A stretch of DNA of 8,929 nt from Chloroflexota bacterium (GTDB lineage: Bacteria; Chloroflexota; Limnocylindria; Limnocylindrales; CSP1-4). Position numbers and translations under genes: made by a program. This document shows positions 7,066-8,929 of the stretch, piece after piece. The stretch's first letter is position 1. The number at the start of each line of letters is the position of its first letter. Location of the stretch: the NCBI GenBank assembly GCA_025935655.1, contig JAICUV010000135.1, positions 1 through 8,929 of the forward strand, written 5' to 3'. The notes below the pieces were generated by a model. It did not search any database. It had not been told where the DNA came from and saw only the letters and a list, made by a program, of their open reading frames with translations.

Positions 7066-8726
7066 GCGCGGCCTTTTCGGCGGAGGAGGTCCAACACGAG
7101 CTCGACGATAGTCCGCAGCTCCTCGATCCGCAACGCGGCGGACGCGCCGAGGATCACAACGCCGCCGCAGATGGTGGTCACGGTCGTCCGGACGAGCAGC
7201 AGCAGGAAGCCCGGGTCCTGGCCCCACGCGCCGAGCAGCGCCTCGTACACGAGCCAGGCGACCACCCCGCCCGCGATCGATGCGATCAGCGCCTTCGTCA
7301 TCACGACCGCGACGTGTCCGAGGTCGAGCCCGGGCACGCGGCGCCCCAGCAGCACGACGAGCGCGAGCAGCTCCAGCCAGGCGGCGATCGCGATGGCTGC
7401 GGCGAGCCCGGCGACGCCGTAGGCGCCGACGAGGGCGTTCGCGGCGGCGATGTTGATGACCACCGCCAGGAGCGCGGCCACGACCGGGGTCGCCGTGTCC
7501 TGGAGCGCGTAGAACGCCCGGGCGACGACCGCGATGAGCGAGTGCGCCGTGAGCCCGACCAGGAACACCGCGAGCGTCGTCGCCGTGAGCTCGAGCGCGC
7601 TGTCGCCGATGGAGCCGTAGTCGAACAGCAGGCGCGTCACGTCCTCCGAGACGACGATGCCGAGCGCGGCGATGGCGATCATCACCAGCCCGAGCATCGA
7701 CATCCCGCGGACGAGCAGCCGCCTGAAGGCCTCCATGCCGCCGGTCGCCGCCTCCCGGGAGAGGGACGGCAGGAGGACGACGCCGAGCGGGACGCCGATG
7801 ACGCCGATCGGGATCTGGAGGACGGCGAACGCGAAGTTGAACACGGCGATCGAGCCCTCGGCGAGCGTCGACGCGAGGCCGGTCATGACGAGGAACACGA
7901 CCTGGGTCGCGCCGAGGCCGAGCGCTCGCGGCGCCATGAGCACCAGCGCCTTGCGCGCCTCGGCGTCGCCGAGCTCGAGCCGCGGCCGGATCCGGGCCCC
8001 GATCCGGGCGAGGGATGGCAGCTGCACGAGCACGTGCCCGGCCGCGCCGAGCACGACGCTGAGCGCGAGGCCGTTGATGCCGAGGATGGGCACGAGGACG
8101 ATCGCGCCCACGATGATCGCGATGTTGTAGACCAGCGGCGCCACGGCGGCCGCGCCGAACCGGCCCCTCGCGTTGAGGGCGCTCGTCGCGACGGCGCCCG
8201 CGGCGAGGAACAGCGGGGACAGGACCATGATCCGGGTGAGCTCGGTGGTGAGCGCCAGCTCCTGCGCATCGAAGCCGGGCGTGATGAACGCGACGAGCTG
8301 GGGCGCGAACAGCAGCACGACGCCGGCGAGCACCAGGAGCGCGCTCAGCATGAGCGTGGTCACGGTCGACACGACCCGCCACGCCCGCGCCTCCTGCTCG
8401 GTGGCGAACAGGCCCGCGATGACCGGGATCAGCGCCGACGAGAGCGCCCCCGCGGCGACGAGCTGGAACAGGAAGTCCGGGATCCGGAATGCCGCGAAGA
8501 ACGAGTCCAGCTGGCTCGGGTCCGGGACCGCGTTCGCGATCACGACGTAGCGCAGGTAGCCCAGGATCCGGGACAGCAGGAACAGGGCCGTGACCGTGAT
8601 CCCGGCGCGCGCGAGCGCCCGGGTTCGCGACGAGCCGGGTCGCGCGGGATCCTCGACGGCATCCTCGGCGGGATTGGGCCGCGTCTCGGGCGCCGGTCCG
8701 ACGTCGATCGTGTCCGCCTCGTCCAT
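7062..8726 (-). CDS. murJ: Lipid II flippase MurJ (MviN family)
   Basis: This 554-residue polytopic membrane protein of the MOP superfamily moves lipid II from the cytoplasmic to the outer face of the membrane. An acidic, probably disordered N-terminus of about 38 residues precedes about 14 hydrophobic helices, the first at about 40-64. Family sequence is clear in LLSRILGYLR (50-59), LDSFFAAFRIPDFLFQLVAAGALSSALIPV (73-102), ALNARGRFG (183-191), IPIGVIGVPLGVVLLPSLSREA (305-326), ARAFYALQDTATPV (402-415) and GVAGLAAAIAIAAW (437-450). Arg53, Arg59 and Asp74 match E. coli R18, R24 and D39. E. coli R52, R53, E57 and R270 correspond to F87, Q88, A92 and A301, so several functionally important charged residues are missing. 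The C-terminus ends in a charged amphipathic stretch. The ATG shares one base with the xer stop (TGATG), and GAAGG lies about 10 bases upstream. Confidence 0.95.
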   Translation of the reverse strand: MDEADTIDVGPAPETRPNPAEDAVEDPARPGSSRTRALARAGITVTALFLLSRILGYLRYVVIANAVPDPSQLDSFFAAFRIPDFLFQLVAAGALSSALIPVIAGLFATEQEARAWRVVSTVTTLMLSALLVLAGVVLLFAPQLVAFITPGFDAQELALTTELTRIMVLSPLFLAAGAVATSALNARGRFGAAAVAPLVYNIAIIVGAIVLVPILGINGLALSVVLGAAGHVLVQLPSLARIGARIRPRLELGDAEARKALVLMAPRALGLGATQVVFLVMTGLASTLAEGSIAVFNFAFAVLQIPIGVIGVPLGVVLLPSLSREAATGGMEAFRRLLVRGMSMLGLVMIAIAALGIVVSEDVTRLLFDYGSIGDSALELTATTLAVFLVGLTAHSLIAVVARAFYALQDTATPVVAALLAVVINIAAANALVGAYGVAGLAAAIAIAAWLELLALVVLLGRRVPGLDLGHVAVVMTKALIASIAGGVVAWLVYEALLGAWGQDPGFLLLLVRTTVTTICGGVVILGASAALRIEELRTIVELVLDLLRRKGRA

Positions 8727-8929
8727 CAGCCGCCGGCCTTCGTGGCCGCCCGGGCCCGCGGGTGCGCGTCGCGGTACGCCTCACGGAGGCGACCGGGCGA
8801 GACGTGGGTGTAGATCTGCGTCGTCGCGAGGCTCTCGTGGCCAAGGAGCTCCTGGACGACCCGCAGGTCGGCGCCGCCCTCGAGGAGGTGGGTCGCGAAG
8901 CTGTGGCGCAGCGTGTGCGGGCTCACGCC
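8726..8929 (-). CDS. Site-specific tyrosine recombinase, XerC/XerD family (C-terminal fragment; gene continues beyond the window)
   Basis: Only the last 67 residues are present; the frame is open to the right edge of the window. They hold the end of the catalytic domain: HTLRHSFATHLLEGG with the HxxR box, then VVQELLGH with the second catalytic His, and TTQIYTHV with the nucleophilic tyrosine. The tail AYRDAHPRA is shared by XerC and XerD. Such proteins resolve chromosome dimers at dif with FtsK, or act as integrases of mobile elements. The strong Xer-type tail and the tight overlap with murJ favour the housekeeping role. XerC and XerD cannot be told apart from this piece. Internal GTG and ATG codons near the edge are not the real start, since the conserved domain clearly extends upstream. 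Confidence 0.92.
   Translation of the reverse strand, partial: GVSPHTLRHSFATHLLEGGADLRVVQELLGHESLATTQIYTHVSPGRLREAYRDAHPRARAATKAGG

Noticed and set aside
7314..8813. Plus-strand open frame of 499 codons opposite murJ, rich in Glu, Arg, Asp and His
   Set aside because: Its charged composition is what the complement of a hydrophobic membrane protein produces. No domain is recognisable and no ribosome site was noted.
7066..8844. Long upstream extension of the first fem reading frame, opposite in register to murJ
   Set aside because: The extension is Arg/Ala-rich low-complexity sequence lying across murJ in another frame. Fem family sequence begins after the ATG at 7065, which overlaps the murJ stop as ATGA.
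8726..8929. Xer-type recombinase as a sign of a mobile element or integration site
   Set aside because: No attachment-site repeats, tRNA gene, transposase or phage genes are visible. The tight overlap with murJ and the XerC/XerD-like tail fit the chromosomal housekeeping enzyme.

Overview
The window is very GC-rich (about 70% by eye) and carries seven protein-coding genes, all on the minus strand. They run right to left: a tyrosine recombinase of the XerC/XerD family (only its C-terminus is inside the window), the lipid II flippase MurJ, two tandem FemABX-type peptidyltransferases, MurE, a membrane-anchored DUF2993 (LmeA-like) protein, and a long RelA/SpoT (p)ppGpp synthetase/hydrolase. No tRNA, rRNA, CRISPR array or insertion sequence was seen.

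The genes are packed as one probable operon. The first four junctions overlap by 1 or 4 bases (TGATG at xer/murJ, ATGA at murJ/fem, GTGA at fem/fem, GTGA at fem/murE). The next two gaps are only 9 and 36 bases. Two of the starts are GTG and are set by these overlaps. The only other non-coding DNA is positions 1-143, downstream of rel, which holds an imperfect repeat of about 40 bp and no convincing terminator.

The genes form a coherent peptidoglycan theme. MurE adds the third stem-peptide residue in the cytoplasm. The two Fem-type enzymes would branch that residue with an interpeptide bridge. MurJ would flip the finished lipid II. DUF2993 would sit at the outer face of the membrane, and Rel would tie this to starvation signalling. 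MurE has EDPR where meso-diaminopimelate enzymes have DNPR. Together with two Fem enzymes, this suggests a diamine other than meso-DAP (ornithine or lysine) as third residue, with a short bridge on it.

The organism is probably a high-GC member of the Chloroflexota (Limnocylindria-like); a deep Actinomycetota lineage is the main alternative. This rests on base composition, the MurE and Rel motif variants, the Fem pair and DUF2993, and it is an inference. This looks like conserved chromosomal housekeeping DNA, not a mobile island. The most interesting points are departures from textbook residues in MurJ, Rel and MurE, and the tandem Fem pair. I do not see a clearly new biological system.
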